Assembly (NCBI RefSeq): GCF_009650095.1
Contig: NZ_CP045915.1
Span: 4,464,001 to 4,528,000 of the forward strand
Source: Gracilibacillus salitolerans
Lineage (GTDB): Bacteria; Bacillota; Bacilli; Bacillales; Amphibacillaceae
Reading direction: 5' to 3'
DNA: 64,000 nucleotides
A program made the translations under genes and the position numbers. Below, piece by piece: positions 36,701 to 45,192 of the stretch (position 1 is the first letter of the stretch; the number at the start of each line of letters is the position of its first letter). The notes beneath the pieces were generated by a model. That model was not told the DNA's origin, made no database searches, and saw only the letters and a list, made by a program, of their open reading frames with translations.

Positions 36701-36824
36701 GGATGTATTGTTTCAACCATTAGCCGTATCGATTGTGTCTGGGATTATTTTCTCGACAGCATTGACATTATTATTACTTCCAGCCTTTTATATAACAATG
36801 GAACGAATGAGAAATAAGAAATAG
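33780..36824 (+). CDS. RND-family efflux transporter (AcrB/SwrC-like)
   Basis: Large inner-membrane transporter of 1014 residues with the RND plan: one helix, a large extracytoplasmic loop, six helices, a second large loop and five final helices. Helix 4 carries the proton-relay motif GILVDDAIVVND, and SGIVVRNSILIIEFIEHN marks the second half. The first loop holds TAYPGASPEVVEQVITNPIEEE. In Firmicutes such proteins (SwrC/YerP) work without an outer-membrane channel, exporting surfactants or antimicrobials. The start is TTG at 33780 behind GGGGTG. No membrane-fusion partner is encoded next to it. Confidence 0.93.
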   Translation: METLIKYRKIVWIFVLLFIITGVFTYLQTPKRDIPEIEQNIASISTAYPGASPEVVEQVITNPIEEEILDIDGVDQVTSASTNGFSTLTITLDDNANTDSVYSTIRQYVQDAQRNFPDEAMSPDVTTDLASSSVATYHLLSRDRDHLFSTREQLEDWKSSLSEIKGVASVSVKGLPDQKVVISLDQELLSENRIQPHQVIEAIQNELSPSALGTEQNQDQNILLNIDSIDDISQLADIYITEDMYLTDLATISVENEIVKDLITHHKQAALSVTIFAENAVNISSLQAQIDEKIIELKEDLPADVSVEQFYSQSTVIDEVYTNLLISFAISLLAVIVIMILGLPLSSAILVAFALPISIIIGFIPLPYTGVDFNQISIIGIIVAIGILVDDAIVVNDNIMRRYQLGDPPLEGVKKGVKEVGVSIVTSTLLIVFSFFPLTFLSGSNGEFIRALPIALMGTIIASTLIALTVIPTIQYTRQLKLYRTKKRHIGFLTNLFRWLEDQYATKVLPKTIKKPWLTVISGVIICILLLLLVIKVPFEFFPAADRQEVTLSLTLNEGTPIEETDQTLAEIENYLHGNAEHIHETVRYTGGGLPNIFNSSLTRSAENTGQIVVRVDRDQTSASDFIENYQEGIREKFPDGEIFLETIVSGPPLSPTIELKIQGRDLEVLLEKSTVLKDKLNELDSVDIATVNAGTSQPVKTYEIDRDFLAENGIPINQVKNTLQFANAGIPLSEINSENDRLSMELVLDEGAENAIDLSALNAVVTTEEGMPEIYTYDEFVSVHTEEQMAAITHENGKRSLMIAAYDSGEGNFASETAEVIEAMDTELAELGDHYALIEDGEASAETEFFVEVAKLFVIVLFLIYITLAVQFNSLLTPVLITSTVFLAVTGAVVGLFVSGEPLSFLAVLGIVSLSGIVVRNSILIIEFIEHNKQRYDGNTVDAIIAAGRARLRPIILTTLTSIAALTPIIFMGDVLFQPLAVSIVSGIIFSTALTLLLLPAFYITMERMRNKK

Positions 36825-36892
36825 TACACCTATCTGATTTGCCTAGATTCTATCGCTAGTTAACCCAGCGCGATTATGTACCACAATACAGC

Positions 36893-36934
36893 AAAACCCC
36901 CTCTTGTAACAGCACAAGAGGGGGGTTCATATAA
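36893..36934. terminator. Bidirectional intrinsic terminator between the RND gene and tcyP
   Basis: AACCCCCTCTTGT and ACAAGAGGGGGTT pair across a six- to seven-base loop. Flanking A and T runs suit termination in both directions for the two convergent genes. Confidence 0.8.
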
Positions 36935-36935
36935 A

Positions 36936-38330
36936 TTATACAGCGATATCTTTGCTAACTGCTTCTTTATCGTTGTATTTTTTTATGTTTAGTTTTTTCA
37001 TTATTTTAGATGTTAATGTTCCAGATAAGATGGAGTCATTTACATTCAATGCTGTACGTCCCATATCGATTAGAGGCTCTACTGTAATAAGTAAACCTGC
37101 TAATGCTACTGGTAAGTTCATAGATGATAGCACGATTAATGCAGCAAATGTTGCACCACCACCAACACCAGCAACACCGAATGAACTAATACCAATAATT
37201 AAGATCAGTGGCAATAAGAAACCTGGTGATAACGGATCGATTCCTTGAGTCGGTGCGATCATTACCGCTAACATCGCTGGATAAATCCCCGCACAACCGT
37301 TTTGACCAATGGTTGCACCAAATGATGCTGCCATATTGGCTGTACCACTATGAACACCAAGGCTTTCCTTCTGTACTTGAATCGTTAACGGAATAGTACC
37401 TGCACTTGATCTTGATGTAAATGCAAAGCTTAATACTGGCAATACTTTACGTGTATAGGTTAATGGATTTAATCCAAATATAGCTAGAATAATCATGTGA
37501 ATAATAAACATGGCAATCAACGCTACATAAGATGCACCAACAAATTTACCAAGTTCAATAATACCTGCTACATTTGTCTGTGCTACTGTATTTGCCATTA
37601 ATCCTAAAATACCAAATGGCGCTAAGCGTAAAATGATAGTTACAATACGCATAATCACCGTGTAAAAAGTGTTGACTATATCAACAAATTTTTCTGCTTG
37701 TTCCGGTTGTTTTCTTCTGACACCCAATACGGCAACTCCGATTAAAATAGAGAAGATAACAACAGCAATAACAGAGGTTGCACGCTCTCCTGTCATATCT
37801 AAGAAAATATTAGATGGAATAAATTCTAGTATTTTTTGAGGGGTCGTCATTCCTTCAACTGATCCTAACGTTTCCTCTAATGACGCTGCTCGATCCTGTT
37901 CAGCTTGACCCATTTCTATTTGATCTGCATTTAAGTTAAAGATAGATGAACTTGTTACACCAACCACCGCAGCTACCATAGCGGTAGAAACAAGAATACC
38001 AATGATCCAAGCTGACATTTTTCCTAATTCAGATGATTTCTCTAAATTAATGATTGATTGAATAATAGAAACCATTACTAATGGAATAACTATCATCATT
38101 AATAGACGGACATATCCTCGCCCAACGATATTATACCAATCTGTTGTCGCAGTAACGATTTCTGAATCTGCTGAATAGACAATTTGTAAAAAAGCACCTA
38201 ATAGAATACCCAAACCTAAACCTGCGAAAACTCGTTTACTGAACGATACAAATTTTCGCTGCATTCCGATTAAGATACCAATAAATAAAAGCATAATGGC
38301 AATATTGATAATTATAAAAACTGTATCCAT
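36936..38330 (-). CDS. tcyP: L-cystine sodium symporter TcyP
   Basis: Dicarboxylate/amino acid:cation symporter family protein of 464 residues, nearly the same length as B. subtilis TcyP, a high-affinity cystine importer. Family motifs include the serine-rich reentrant loop FAFTSRSSAGTIPLTIQ, the NMAASFGATIGQNGCAG helix (the NMDGT-region equivalent) and GVAGVGGGATFAALIVLSSM. An N-terminal pair of helices precedes GRGYVRLLMMIVIPLVMVSI. It has a strong promoter at 38374-38402. No S-box was found in its leader. Confidence 0.9.
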   Translation of the reverse strand: MDTVFIIINIAIMLLFIGILIGMQRKFVSFSKRVFAGLGLGILLGAFLQIVYSADSEIVTATTDWYNIVGRGYVRLLMMIVIPLVMVSIIQSIINLEKSSELGKMSAWIIGILVSTAMVAAVVGVTSSSIFNLNADQIEMGQAEQDRAASLEETLGSVEGMTTPQKILEFIPSNIFLDMTGERATSVIAVVIFSILIGVAVLGVRRKQPEQAEKFVDIVNTFYTVIMRIVTIILRLAPFGILGLMANTVAQTNVAGIIELGKFVGASYVALIAMFIIHMIILAIFGLNPLTYTRKVLPVLSFAFTSRSSAGTIPLTIQVQKESLGVHSGTANMAASFGATIGQNGCAGIYPAMLAVMIAPTQGIDPLSPGFLLPLILIIGISSFGVAGVGGGATFAALIVLSSMNLPVALAGLLITVEPLIDMGRTALNVNDSILSGTLTSKIMKKLNIKKYNDKEAVSKDIAV

Positions 38331-38373
38331 CTTTTTTCCTCCTTTTGATTAATCCGATATAAATACTCTGAAT

Positions 38374-38402
38374 ATAGTACATTTAATTATTTATTATGTC
38401 AA
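38374..38402 (-). promoter_or_regulatory. Sigma-A-type promoter of tcyP
   Basis: A perfect TTGACA (38397-38402) and TACTAT (38374-38379) on the minus strand are 17 bases apart, about 45 bases upstream of the tcyP start. Confidence 0.65.
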
Positions 38403-38542
38403 AAGTTATGATTTGTGCATGTAATTTTCATTTTGAATCCGTTTAACCAAATCTTTAAACCACAGGCACTAACATTACTCATTAGCATTCATAGATCCGC
38501 AGTTATGTATTATGTGTATGAAGTATATTTGTTCTGATCTTA

Positions 38543-38573
38543 TTAAAAAACTTGTACCCGTTTGGAGTACAAG
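38543..38573 (-). terminator. Intrinsic terminator of the OsmC-family gene
   Basis: On the minus strand ACTTGTACTCC and GGGTACAAGT form a hairpin followed by TTTTTTAATA, starting at the stop codon of the gene. Confidence 0.75.
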
Positions 38574-39023
38574 TTATGTGGCGATGGATATATCTTCTTC
38601 TAGCACTAATTCGACGTTTCCTTGAATTGCTCGAGAGATCATACAGGATGACTCTGCTTGTTTGACGATTTCTTTTAATCGTTGTAAATGCTTTGCAGTT
38701 GCTTCTTTTTTCAATACCACAACAGGGCGGTGGGTGATTCGTTTATAAGTAAATACACCATTGGTAACATCGACATCTCCTACAGAGCTTAACGCTATGT
38801 GCTCGAGGGGAAGGTGTGCTCGTTCAATCATTGCTGCCATTGTAATTACATAACAGGTAGCAGCAGCACCTAATAGCATTTCGTCTGGATTTGTACCAAT
38901 CCCCGGACCATCCATTTCTGGGGGTATTGAAATTTTAGTGTTTAAATTGCCTGCTTCAATATGTCCTACTTCATTTCTACCACCAGGCCACGTGGCATTT
39001 AACGTAAATTGATGTATTGCCAT
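38574..39023 (-). CDS. OsmC family peroxiredoxin-like protein
   Basis: Soluble protein of 149 residues of the OsmC/Ohr/YhfA group. The first reactive Cys lies in GAAATCYVITMAAMIE on the central helix and the second in SCMISRAIQGN, the pair used for hydroperoxide reduction in the family. A GPGIGTNPDEML loop precedes the central helix. The exact subfamily and substrate cannot be settled. ATG 39023 follows AAAGGA at eight bases; an upstream ATG at 39062 in the same frame lacks proper spacing. Confidence 0.88.
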   Translation of the reverse strand: MAIHQFTLNATWPGGRNEVGHIEAGNLNTKISIPPEMDGPGIGTNPDEMLLGAAATCYVITMAAMIERAHLPLEHIALSSVGDVDVTNGVFTYKRITHRPVVVLKKEATAKHLQRLKEIVKQAESSCMISRAIQGNVELVLEEDISIAT

Positions 39024-39083
39024 TTTATTCATCCTTTCTCTTCCCATTATAGTAATGGCCAATCAGATGATAAAATGATCTGT

Positions 39084-39860
39084 TTACGCTTCTGCTTCTT
39101 CGTTTTTACTGGAGAGAAACCAACCAGCTACTGCGATACCAACAAGTACAAGATAGAATGTTAATTTCCATGCCAGAGAGTGTGCGAAATCGTGTGGTAA
39201 TAAGTGCACATCTTCATGTGCTAATACACTTACTACCAATTTAATACCAACCCATCCGACAATAACAAATGCTGCGACTTCCAACCCTGGACGTTCATGC
39301 AATAATTTAACAAATACATTAGCTGCAAAACGCATAATGATTAATCCAATCATCCCACCAGCAAGGACGACTAGGAATTGGCCTGTATCAAGGCTTCCGA
39401 CCGTACCGATACCTGTTGCAGGTAAAGCAACGGCTAATGCAACGGCCGCTAAAATTGAATCCACCGCAAATGCTAAGTCAGCAAGTTCAACTTTTAAGAC
39501 GGTCATCCAGAATCCAGTTCCACCTTTTTCCATCGCCTCTTCTGCCTGTTCTTCTGCACCTGTTTCTCCCTTATTCTTCTTACGAAATGTGTCATATAAA
39601 TGCTTAATCGAGATAAATAGCAAATAAGCTGCTCCAATTGCCTGTACTTGCCATACATCAACAAGGAACGAAATAATAAATAATGAAGCGAATCTTAAGA
39701 CAAAAGCACCTGCTAACCCATAAAATAGTGCTTTTTTACGTTGGTCATCCGGTAAATGCTTGACCATAATCGCTAAAACAAGCGCATTATCTGCTGCTAA
39801 AATCCCTTCTAGACCAATTAAAACTAGTAAAACCCATCCGTACTCTAACAGTAATTCCAA
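39084..39860 (-). CDS. ykoY: TerC family membrane protein, YkoY-like manganese exporter
   Basis: Integral membrane protein of 258 residues with about eight helices. The TerC signature is present: GLEGILAADNALVLAIMVKHLP at the N-terminus and VELADLAFAVDSILAAVALA in the middle, with paired acidic residues that bind metal. B. subtilis YkoY (MeeY) exports Mn2+ and helps metallate secreted enzymes. The leader carries a yybP-ykoY manganese riboswitch, matching that role. A Glu/Lys-rich loop (KKNKGETGAEEQAEEAMEKG) is cytoplasmic. Confidence 0.93.
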   Translation of the reverse strand: MELLLEYGWVLLVLIGLEGILAADNALVLAIMVKHLPDDQRKKALFYGLAGAFVLRFASLFIISFLVDVWQVQAIGAAYLLFISIKHLYDTFRKKNKGETGAEEQAEEAMEKGGTGFWMTVLKVELADLAFAVDSILAAVALAVALPATGIGTVGSLDTGQFLVVLAGGMIGLIIMRFAANVFVKLLHERPGLEVAAFVIVGWVGIKLVVSVLAHEDVHLLPHDFAHSLAWKLTFYLVLVGIAVAGWFLSSKNEEAEA

Positions 39861-39916
39861 CCTACTCCATCTCCTTTAGAAAAACAAATATGATCTCCTT
39901 CAGTGGTAAAGATCAC

Positions 39917-40035
39917 AAAAAAACGAGACCTTTACCACTGATGGTAAAGGTCTCGCTAACAACGCCTGAGTTGCCAATAATGCCGGAGATTACTCTCGAA
40001 ATGACGACATTTACTGTAACAGCTACTCCCCTTTA
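39917..40035 (-). promoter_or_regulatory. yybP-ykoY manganese riboswitch with terminator
   Basis: Read on the minus strand, the aptamer starts AAAGGGGAGTAGC (40034 downward), contains GTCGTCA and CTCCGGC blocks and the closing GCGAGACCTTTACC (39957-39944), as in the yybP-ykoY family. The 3' strand of the first stem is also the 5' arm of a strong terminator, CGAGACCTTTACC with GGTAAAGGTCTCG and seven T (39955-39917). Mn2+ binding would hold the strand in the aptamer and allow read-through into the TerC gene. The switch direction follows known members. Confidence 0.93.
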
Positions 40036-40046
40036 TGTATGTTATA

Positions 40047-40075
40047 ACTATAAGTCTTTTTTAACTTTCTGTCAA
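40047..40075 (-). promoter_or_regulatory. Sigma-A-type promoter upstream of the manganese riboswitch
   Basis: Perfect TTGACA (40070-40075) and TATAGT (40047-40052) are 17 bases apart on the minus strand. Transcription would start a few bases before the aptamer. Confidence 0.75.
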
Positions 40076-40088
40076 TCTTTACAAATCA

Positions 40089-40131
40089 AAAAGAACCTAT
40101 ACCATCGCAGTGATAGCATTAGGTTCTTCTT
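40089..40131 (-). terminator. Intrinsic terminator of pgcA
   Basis: On the minus strand AAGAACCTA and TAGGTTCTT, with an inner pairing TGCTATCA to GATGGTA, form a long hairpin followed by a T run. It lies just after the pgcA stop. Confidence 0.75.
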
Positions 40132-40142
40132 TTTCCTCTTCA

Positions 40143-41861
40143 TTATGCATCGATAATTTTGTTTATTCTTTCCTCTACTTCTGTTTGAATGTTTTGTAAA
40201 AGGGATTTACTCTGGTTTGCATCATCGGTTTTAACACCGAAATAGCTTTTAATTTTAGGTTCTGTACCGGAAGGACGGAAACATACCCATGCGTCATTTT
40301 CTAATAAAAATTTCATGACGTTCTCCTTTGGTAACTTAATGTCCACTTGTGTCGCCTCAACTGGTAACTGACGCTTACTGCTTTGATAATCCTCTATAGC
40401 GACCACTTGTAGTCCACCTAATTGTGTAAATGGATTTTTACGGATATCTTCCATAATTGTAGCAATTTGTTCTGCACCATCTTTACCTTTTAGTGTTAAT
40501 GATTTCATACCTTCTAAGTAATAACCGTGCCGTTCGTATAATGAATCTAACGCTTCTAATAATGTCTTTCCTTTCGCTTTCCAGAAATTCGCCATTTCAC
40601 ACGCTGCAACTGCTGCTTGTACTGCGTCTTTATCGCGGACGAAATCTCCAATTAAATACCCATAGCTTTCTTCATAACCAAAAAGGAACTGTCTTTCATC
40701 CGATTCAAATTGTTTTATTTTTTCTCCGATAAATTTGAAGCCGGTTAACGTATCTATTGTATCGACATCATAATAAGAACCAATTGCTCGTCCCATTTCC
40801 GTAGTCACAATCGTCTTAATTACTTGTCCATTCTCGAGTTTCTTATCATTCAAATGTGATAATGTGTAATCTAATAACAGAGAGCCCAGCTGATTACCGC
40901 TTAATACCTGATAGGATCCCTTTCCATCTTTAACAGCCACACCTAAACGGTCTGCATCCGGATCTGTTCCAATTAAAATATCTGCATCGATTGCTTTCCC
41001 TTGTTCGATTGCCATTTTAAACGCCTGGTGCTCTTCAGGGTTTGGTGACTGCACTGTCGAAAATTCCGGATCCGGTTTCGCTTGTTCTTTCACGACATGT
41101 ACATTATGATAGCCAATTTGAGCTAACCCTTTTAATACAAGATCGTGTGCCGTTCCGTGCAAAGGTGTAAAGACAATATTCACGCTATTTTCTTCTGTTT
41201 GCTTTTGAATGGTCTTCAGCTCCTGGAGATAAGCATTGTCCACTTCTTCGCCAACCCATTCCAAGAGATCAGCATTTTCAACTTCTTCCTTGCTTTTTAC
41301 GGTAACTTGTAATTCATCTTCGATCTTATTTACCTCTTCAATAATGGCAGCAGCTTCTTTTAATGGCACTTGTCCGCCATCCTCGTTATATACTTTAAAA
41401 CCATTATATTCAGGTGGATTATGACTAGCTGTAATCATGATACCGGCAGCTGTCTTTAAATGTCGGACCGCAAATGAAAGTAATGGTGTCGGGCGTAATG
41501 ATTCAAATACATATGCTTTAATATTGTGTGCGCCTAAAACCCTTGCCACTTCCACTGCAAATTCCTGTGACATATAGCGGGAGTCATATGCTATGACAAC
41601 CCCTCTGTTATGTGCATTATCTATATTTTTTGTTATGTAATTAGCTAATCCTTCCACTGCTTTACGAACGGTATAGATATTCATTCGATTGGTTCCAGGC
41701 CCCAGCATACCACGCATTCCACCTGTACCAAAGGTTAAATTCTTATAAAAGGAATCTTCTAACTCCTTCTCATTTTTGGACAGTTCATTTAATTGTTGTA
41801 ATAAATCTTCATCAAATGCTGTAAACGATGTCCATTTCTTTAATGTATCTTGCCAAGACAT
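40143..41861 (-). CDS. pgcA: Alpha-phosphoglucomutase
   Basis: Cytosolic phosphohexomutase of 572 residues that interconverts glucose 6-phosphate and glucose 1-phosphate for UDP-glucose, teichoic-acid glucosylation and glycolipids. The phosphoserine loop is TASHNPPEYNG (Ser146), the metal-binding loop is GTDPDADRLG, the sugar loop is GYEESYGY and the phosphate-binding loop near the C-terminus is RPSGTEPKIKSYFG. The start at 41861 follows GAAGGGGG; the longer frame begins eight codons earlier. Confidence 0.95.
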   Translation of the reverse strand: MSWQDTLKKWTSFTAFDEDLLQQLNELSKNEKELEDSFYKNLTFGTGGMRGMLGPGTNRMNIYTVRKAVEGLANYITKNIDNAHNRGVVIAYDSRYMSQEFAVEVARVLGAHNIKAYVFESLRPTPLLSFAVRHLKTAAGIMITASHNPPEYNGFKVYNEDGGQVPLKEAAAIIEEVNKIEDELQVTVKSKEEVENADLLEWVGEEVDNAYLQELKTIQKQTEENSVNIVFTPLHGTAHDLVLKGLAQIGYHNVHVVKEQAKPDPEFSTVQSPNPEEHQAFKMAIEQGKAIDADILIGTDPDADRLGVAVKDGKGSYQVLSGNQLGSLLLDYTLSHLNDKKLENGQVIKTIVTTEMGRAIGSYYDVDTIDTLTGFKFIGEKIKQFESDERQFLFGYEESYGYLIGDFVRDKDAVQAAVAACEMANFWKAKGKTLLEALDSLYERHGYYLEGMKSLTLKGKDGAEQIATIMEDIRKNPFTQLGGLQVVAIEDYQSSKRQLPVEATQVDIKLPKENVMKFLLENDAWVCFRPSGTEPKIKSYFGVKTDDANQSKSLLQNIQTEVEERINKIIDA

Positions 41862-42058
41862 GCGATTTCCCCCTTCATTCAACATTCTATATTTCTATAC
41901 TAGCATAGTCTTTCTATCGTTTCTATTGTTATCTCTACCATTATAGAGAGTGTTGTCTTCAAGTTTCATGAAAAATATTGTATCTCATTTTTAACTATTC
42001 TACTATCATCCAAATACCATTTTTTCCATTTTATATGATAGAATAGAATTAATGAATA

Positions 42059-43165
42059 ATGACAGAAAAGGTTGTGGCACTTTTGTTTGAAAAAAAGAGC
42101 ATACGGATTCTCTTAACATTTATACTTATTTTCACGTTAATTTATCTTCTTTCTTTAACCAAGTTTATATTTGAACCTGTCGGTGCTTATCTGACCGCCA
42201 TTGCGGTTCCTATCATCGGAGCAGGGATTATTTTTTATATTACAAATCCTATCGTTAATTGGTTAGAAAAAAAGAAAGTACCGCGAATTGCAGGTACGTT
42301 TATTGTATTTCTCTTAATCATGTTATTGATTACGATTATTATTAACTTCGTTGCTCCTGTTGTACAAAGACAATTTTCAAACTTTGTGGATAGTATCCCG
42401 AAAATGGTAGACAATGCAGAAAGACTTTTTGAAATGTGGCAGGAAAATCAAAACATTATACCACCACAATTTGAAAATACGATCCAAAATGTAATGGATA
42501 ACTTCAACCAATATGCAGAAACAATTACGTCCAGCATTATCGGAGTGATCGGTCAAATTTTCAGTTTTGTTTTTGCCTTTTTCTTAATCCCGTTCTTCCT
42601 TTTCTTTATGTTAAAGGATGGATATAAATTTGTGCCATTTATTTCAAAAGTTCTAAGCCCTAAAAAGGCAAAAAGTTTTAAAACTTTAACTACAAACATT
42701 AATCATACGTTGGCATCATTTATCCAAGGACAGTTTATCGTAAGTGTTTGTGTCGGGGCAATGCTTTATATCGGTTATTTGATCATTGACCTGGATTACT
42801 CCTTGTCCTTAGCACTGTTCGGTTTGTTAATGAATTTCATTCCATTCTTGGGTCCGTTTTTATCAGCAATTCCTGCTATTATCGTTGGGTTCTTTCAAGA
42901 GCCGATTATGGCTTTATGGGCAGCAATTGTGATGATAGTAGCGCAACAGATTGAAAGTAACCTTATCTCACCAAATGTAATGGGAAGGGCATTATCCATT
43001 CATCCGTTAACGGTCATTACCTTGATTTTAGCAGCTGGGGGTATCGCAGGATTTTTAGGATTATTGTTCATTATTCCTGCTTATGCGGTTGTCAAAACGA
43101 TTATTGCGCATTTCTATCGTGAGTGGAAGAAAAAACAACCAGAGGAAGATCCCGATTTATTTTAA
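42059..43165 (+). CDS. AI-2E family (UPF0118) transporter
   Basis: Membrane protein of 368 residues with about eight helices. The typical features are an N-terminal pair of helices, a soluble middle region (DNAERLFEMWQENQNIIPPQ), then FFLIPFFLFFMLKDG and the conserved GLLMNFIPFLGPFLSAIPA and QQIESNLISPNVMGRAL blocks. Some members export autoinducer-2 and others are Na+/H+ antiporters, so the substrate is open. The ATG at 42059 has only a weak ribosome site. A hairpin at 43199-43228 follows. Confidence 0.85.
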   Translation: MTEKVVALLFEKKSIRILLTFILIFTLIYLLSLTKFIFEPVGAYLTAIAVPIIGAGIIFYITNPIVNWLEKKKVPRIAGTFIVFLLIMLLITIIINFVAPVVQRQFSNFVDSIPKMVDNAERLFEMWQENQNIIPPQFENTIQNVMDNFNQYAETITSSIIGVIGQIFSFVFAFFLIPFFLFFMLKDGYKFVPFISKVLSPKKAKSFKTLTTNINHTLASFIQGQFIVSVCVGAMLYIGYLIIDLDYSLSLALFGLLMNFIPFLGPFLSAIPAIIVGFFQEPIMALWAAIVMIVAQQIESNLISPNVMGRALSIHPLTVITLILAAGGIAGFLGLLFIIPAYAVVKTIIAHFYREWKKKQPEEDPDLF

Positions 43166-43198
43166 AAATGAAGGGTAGTCGATAGTATAAGATACCAT

Positions 43199-43228
43199 GG
43201 CTTTTCGCCACTTATGTTGGCGAAAGCC
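43199..43228. terminator. Hairpin downstream of the AI-2E family gene
   Basis: GGCTTTTCGCCA and TGGCGAAAGCC form a stable stem around a seven-base loop between two convergent genes. There is no strong T-run, so termination is likely but not certain. Confidence 0.5.
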
Positions 43229-43290
43229 TTAGTTACCTTATATTAAAAAACATAAGACAATTTCGCTTGATGATGTGATTGATTTTACTC

Positions 43291-43809
43291 TTACTGTAAA
43301 TGCTTGACCATAATATAATTATTTTGTTCTTCATCCCCTATAAAGATAGAGTAATCGCCTCTCTTTTCAAATCCCATCTTTTGATGAAAATCAATCGCAT
43401 TTTTGTTTTTGCGCCATATCCCTAACCAAATCTCACTTTTATTCCTCTCTCTTGCAATATCAATCCCTGTTTGCAGTAATAATTTACCTAATCCTTTTTC
43501 ATGGAAAGTATTCTTCACATAAATACGTTCAATTTCCAGGGCATTATCACCTATTTCGTATGTTTGGGCTTTTCCTTCATTTACTTTTAAGTAACCTGTT
43601 AGCATGTTGTCTACATATTGGAATAAAAATGTTGAGGATGGATTTGATAACTCTTTCGTAAGTTGTTCTGTATTGAAGGCTGTTTCTAAATATTCATGAA
43701 TATTTTCAGGTGTGTTTAAATGACTGTAAGTTTCATTATACGTTTCTGTTCCTATGTCTTGTAACAATTGTAAATCTTCCAGCGTACATTTCCTAATACT
43801 GGTCTTCAC
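43291..43809 (-). CDS. paiA: GNAT N-acetyltransferase PaiA (polyamine acetyltransferase)
   Basis: Acetyltransferase of 172 residues closely patterned on B. subtilis PaiA, which acetylates spermidine and spermine and affects sporulation and degradative enzymes. The acetyl-CoA-binding motif A is visible as IERIYVKNTFHEKGLGKLLLQ, followed by EIWLGIWRKNKNAIDFHQKMGF. The N-terminal PENIHEYLETAFNTEQLTKELS block also matches. No paiB lies next to it. Confidence 0.85.
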   Translation of the reverse strand: MKTSIRKCTLEDLQLLQDIGTETYNETYSHLNTPENIHEYLETAFNTEQLTKELSNPSSTFLFQYVDNMLTGYLKVNEGKAQTYEIGDNALEIERIYVKNTFHEKGLGKLLLQTGIDIARERNKSEIWLGIWRKNKNAIDFHQKMGFEKRGDYSIFIGDEEQNNYIMVKHLQ

Positions 43810-43967
43810 TTAATCCTCTCCCTTACAGTTTTATTAATTAAATATTACTCTTAAAATCTAAAGCAAATTTAATTGCAGATAATTCAATTATATTGTGTAA
43901 TTCATATCCAGTCAATGAAAGCGAATTCAAATTTTAGACATTTTTAGTTTATAGATACCTTTCCATA

Positions 43968-44002
43968 AAAAAAGCCTTAGCATTTCGCTAAGACTTTTTT
44001 TG
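43968..44002 (-). terminator. Intrinsic terminator of the TRAP transporter operon
   Basis: On the minus strand AGTCTTAGC and GCTAAGGCT form a hairpin with a five-base loop followed by seven T, a few bases after the dctP stop. Confidence 0.75.
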
Positions 44003-44009
44003 GATGAAA

Positions 44010-45128
44010 TTATTCGCCCATTACTTCTGCAATTTCTTCTTGAAGTTTATCGAAGATTGCCTGATCGATACCTTCTACTTCATCACGATAGTATTGGTGT
44101 ACTGGTTCAGCAACCTCTCTAAATTCAGCAATTTGATCTTCATCTAGTTCAATGATTTCTGTTGGGTTATCTGTGTCAGCTTCGATAGCTTCCAAACCAG
44201 CTTCATTCTGGCTCAACTGCTCCTCAAATACCCATTCTTGCATTTCTTCTACAGTCTCATCTACTACTTGTTTCACATTTTCGTCTAGACCATTATACCA
44301 TTCAGTGTTAGCTGTAGTCATTGCTACATAGTTATTATGGTGAGAAATCGTTACAGTGTCTTGTACTTCATGGAAACTTGCTGACTCGATAAAGAAAATT
44401 GGGTTTTCCTGAGCGTCAACTGTTTCACGGTCTAATGCTGTGTAAAGCTCACCCCAGTCTAAAGCTTGAACAGTTGCGCCATATGCATCATATGATTCAC
44501 GCATTAGAGGTGATTCTTGCACACGCATATTAAGTCCTTCCCAATCAGAAGGTGACTCGATACCGACATTACTTGTCCATGCCATTTCACCTTCTGTCCA
44601 GTAAGAAAGTGGTGAAATGCTGTGTTCTTCATATTTTGCTCGTAAATCCTGGTTTAATGCTTCACTATTTGTTAATATTTCCTGAACTTGTTCCTGGTCA
44701 GATGGGAAGAAATAGTGAAGGGAGAAAATCTGACCGTCTTGTACTTGGCCACCTGTAAAACCTGGTGACATAGCAGCTAGCTGAACGCCACCTTGTTGTA
44801 GTAATTGTGCCTGGTCAACACTACTACCTAGTGAACCATATTCTAACGGCTCTACAGTGATAGCTCCCCCAGTTTTTTCACTAATACGATTAGCAAACTC
44901 TGCTGCATATTCGTATTGAACCTCACCTTGAAGTTCTTCTGTTACGAATTGCCAGCTATCTTCTTCAAAGTCTCCCGCAGCATCTTCGCTTCCTTCTCCT
45001 GTATCTTCTTCGCCTGTGTTGCCTTCATCCGTTCCTTCTTCATCGTCTCCACCACACGCCACTAGTAAAAAGCTAAGTGTTAAAATGGAGAGTAGCATAA
45101 TGAAATACTTTTTGTTAAAAATGACCAT
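44010..45128 (-). CDS. TRAP transporter substrate-binding lipoprotein DctP
   Basis: Extracellular binding subunit of 372 residues. The signal peptide ends in LLVAC with Cys25 as lipid anchor, followed by a very acidic, low-complexity linker (residues 27-55). The DctP domain includes the conserved ESPLMRESYDAYGATVQALDWGELYTAL stretch whose Arg binds the carboxylate of the ligand, and VDAQENP. TRAP systems import dicarboxylates, ectoine or sugar acids with Na+; the ligand here is not predictable. Last gene of dctQ-dctM-dctP. The ATG at 45128 has a GGGGG site unusually close. Confidence 0.9.
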   Translation of the reverse strand: MVIFNKKYFIMLLSILTLSFLLVACGGDDEEGTDEGNTGEEDTGEGSEDAAGDFEEDSWQFVTEELQGEVQYEYAAEFANRISEKTGGAITVEPLEYGSLGSSVDQAQLLQQGGVQLAAMSPGFTGGQVQDGQIFSLHYFFPSDQEQVQEILTNSEALNQDLRAKYEEHSISPLSYWTEGEMAWTSNVGIESPSDWEGLNMRVQESPLMRESYDAYGATVQALDWGELYTALDRETVDAQENPIFFIESASFHEVQDTVTISHHNNYVAMTTANTEWYNGLDENVKQVVDETVEEMQEWVFEEQLSQNEAGLEAIEADTDNPTEIIELDEDQIAEFREVAEPVHQYYRDEVEGIDQAIFDKLQEEIAEVMGE

Positions 45129-45192
45129 TACCCCCTATAAATTTGTATTATTTTATATTAAGCGGCTAAATATGTTAGCACACTTTAATAAC

